From: an uncultured Candidatus Saccharibacteria bacterium
Lineage (GTDB): Bacteria; Patescibacteriota; Saccharimonadia; Saccharimonadales; Saccharimonadaceae
Direction: 5' to 3'
Assembly (NCBI GenBank): GCA_947304075.1
Contig: CAMYZY010000035.1
Location: forward strand, 1-5,512
DNA: 5,512 nucleotides
Part shown: in pieces, positions 4,837-5,512 of the stretch
How the letters are laid out: each line of letters begins with the position of its first letter
Position numbering within the stretch: position 1 is the first letter of the stretch
Position numbers and translations under genes: made by a program
The notes under the pieces: model-generated
Databases searched by the model: none
The model's input: the letters and a program-made list of their open reading frames with translations, nothing else
What the model was told of the DNA's origin: nothing

Positions 4837-4866
4837 AAAAAAGATCCTTAAAGCAGGACCTTTTTT
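4837..4866 (-). terminator. Intrinsic terminator after rplA
   Basis: Read on the minus strand, AAAAAA is followed by GGTCCT, a six-base loop GCTTTA, AGGATC and TTTTTT. The six-base stem has one G-U pair and can be extended by the A and T tracts. It lies 7 nt after the rplA stop. The flanking A and T runs make it symmetric, so it could also stop transcription from the other strand, although no plus-strand gene is present. The T run ends 5 nt before the -10 hexamer of the next gene. Confidence 0.88.
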
Positions 4867-4873
4867 GTTATGA

Positions 4874-5512
4874 TTAGTTGTAATTATTTTCAATCATGAT
4901 GGATGGACCCATCGTGGTGGCAATAAATACGGACTTAACATAAGAACCTTTAAGTGATGCCGGTTTTTGGGCTTTCAATGAATCAAAGAAGGCATTAGCA
5001 TTCTCAAGTAGCTTATCGGCACCAAATGAAACCTTACCAACTCCAATGTGGACAATTGATTGCTTGTCAACACGATATTCAACTTTACCAGCCTTAGATT
5101 CCTTAACGGCTTTTTCGACATCCATCGTCACAGTGCCAGCCTTTGGATTTGGCATCAAGCCCTTAGGACCAAGTACACGGGCGTATTTACCAAGCTTTGG
5201 CATGTATTGCGGAGTTGAAATCAGTACATCGAAATCAATTACGCCCTTCTCGAGTTTCTTTAAGAATTCTTCATCTTCGGCGTAATCTGCACCAGCAGCT
5301 TTTGCGGTCTTACATACATCAGCAGGGGCAAAAACAGCCACACGGACGGTTTTACCACTACCATTTGGTAGAACTAAAGTGGTGCGGATATTTTGATCAG
5401 CTTGTCTTGGATCAACACCGAGTCTAGCATGAATTTCAACACTAGCATCAAACTTAGCTGGATTAGTCTTGATAGCTAAATCGATAGCATCTTTTAGAGT
5501 ATAGGCTTTGCC
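4874..5512 (-). CDS. rplA: 50S ribosomal protein L1, partial (N-terminus outside window)
   Basis: L1 binds 23S rRNA at the mobile L1 stalk, which helps release deacylated tRNA; in many bacteria it also represses its own L11-L1 mRNA. The visible 212 residues read in one frame from the window edge to a TAA stop. Family motifs include RLGVDPRQADQNIR near visible residues 30-43, the LPNGSGKTVRVAVFA segment, GPKGLMPNPKAGTV in the middle, and TTMGPSI close to the C-terminus. Compared with E. coli L1 (my recollection of that sequence), about 20 N-terminal residues are missing, so the start codon lies beyond 5512. A GTG at 5339-5341 could be mistaken for a start, but conserved L1 sequence continues upstream, so it is an internal valine. 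An intrinsic terminator follows 7 nt after the stop, which ends this transcript before the next gene. rplK would be expected just upstream, outside the window. Confidence 0.97.
   Translation of the reverse strand, partial: GKAYTLKDAIDLAIKTNPAKFDASVEIHARLGVDPRQADQNIRTTLVLPNGSGKTVRVAVFAPADVCKTAKAAGADYAEDEEFLKKLEKGVIDFDVLISTPQYMPKLGKYARVLGPKGLMPNPKAGTVTMDVEKAVKESKAGKVEYRVDKQSIVHIGVGKVSFGADKLLENANAFFDSLKAQKPASLKGSYVKSVFIATTMGPSIMIENNYN

Noticed and set aside
1..5512. Recoded genetic code (UGA as glycine or tryptophan), as in some CPR lineages
   Set aside because: All recognisable proteins reach full family length under the standard code, tryptophan is read from TGG, and all seven complete 3' ends use TAA. 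Nothing requires recoding.
1..5512. CRISPR arrays, tRNA or rRNA genes, insertion sequences
   Set aside because: No regularly spaced repeats, tRNA-like cloverleafs, rRNA segments, transposase motifs or flanking inverted repeats were seen in the short intergenic spaces.

Overview
The window is AT-rich and compactly packed, and every supported gene lies on the minus strand, so genes are transcribed from high to low coordinates. It looks like a small-genome bacterium. Three things suggest the Candidate Phyla Radiation (Patescibacteria), possibly Saccharibacteria: short intergenic gaps, ribosomal protein genes mixed with small membrane proteins, and a membrane-anchored DsbA-like protein. This assignment is inference from style and not from a marker match. 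The standard code fits: all seven complete 3' ends use TAA, and no stop needs to be recoded.

In transcription order the window holds the following. (1) The 3' part of rplA (ribosomal protein L1), closed by an intrinsic terminator at 4837-4866. (2) A polytopic membrane protein of about seven helices (4260-4820), whose -10 element sits directly in front of the ATG. (3) A two-helix membrane protein (3548-4183) driven by a perfect TTGACA-N17-TATAAT promoter with a strong Shine-Dalgarno (SD) site, closed by a terminator that begins inside its stop codon. (4) The rplJ-rplL operon (L10 and L12, 3362 to 2465), with its own promoter and a roughly 125-nt 5' leader that resembles the L10 autoregulatory leader, closed by a strong terminator at 2414-2433. 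(5) A group II (SufS/CsdA-like) class V aminotransferase or cysteine desulfurase (1237-2397). (6) A membrane-anchored thioredoxin-fold protein with a CSVC motif (163-1215). (7) A promoter and the first codons of a further gene that leaves the window at position 1.

The ribosomal genes supply L1 and the L10-L12 stalk. The usual rplKAJL-rpoBC order is broken: two membrane protein genes lie between rplA and rplJ, and a cysteine desulfurase follows rplL instead of rpoB. The desulfurase and thioredoxin-like genes are 21 nt apart and may share sulfur or thiol chemistry, but nothing in the sequence proves a functional link.

Two signals stand out. First, the three genes without an SD (starts at 4820, 2397 and 1215) each have a TATAAT-like hexamer exactly 6 nt before the ATG, the geometry of leaderless transcripts. 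The two ribosomal genes and the strongly promoted membrane protein have SD sites. Second, the 3' strand of the L10 leader stem has a second complementary partner downstream and a partial third one at the rplJ ribosome binding site, which suggests a translational switch.
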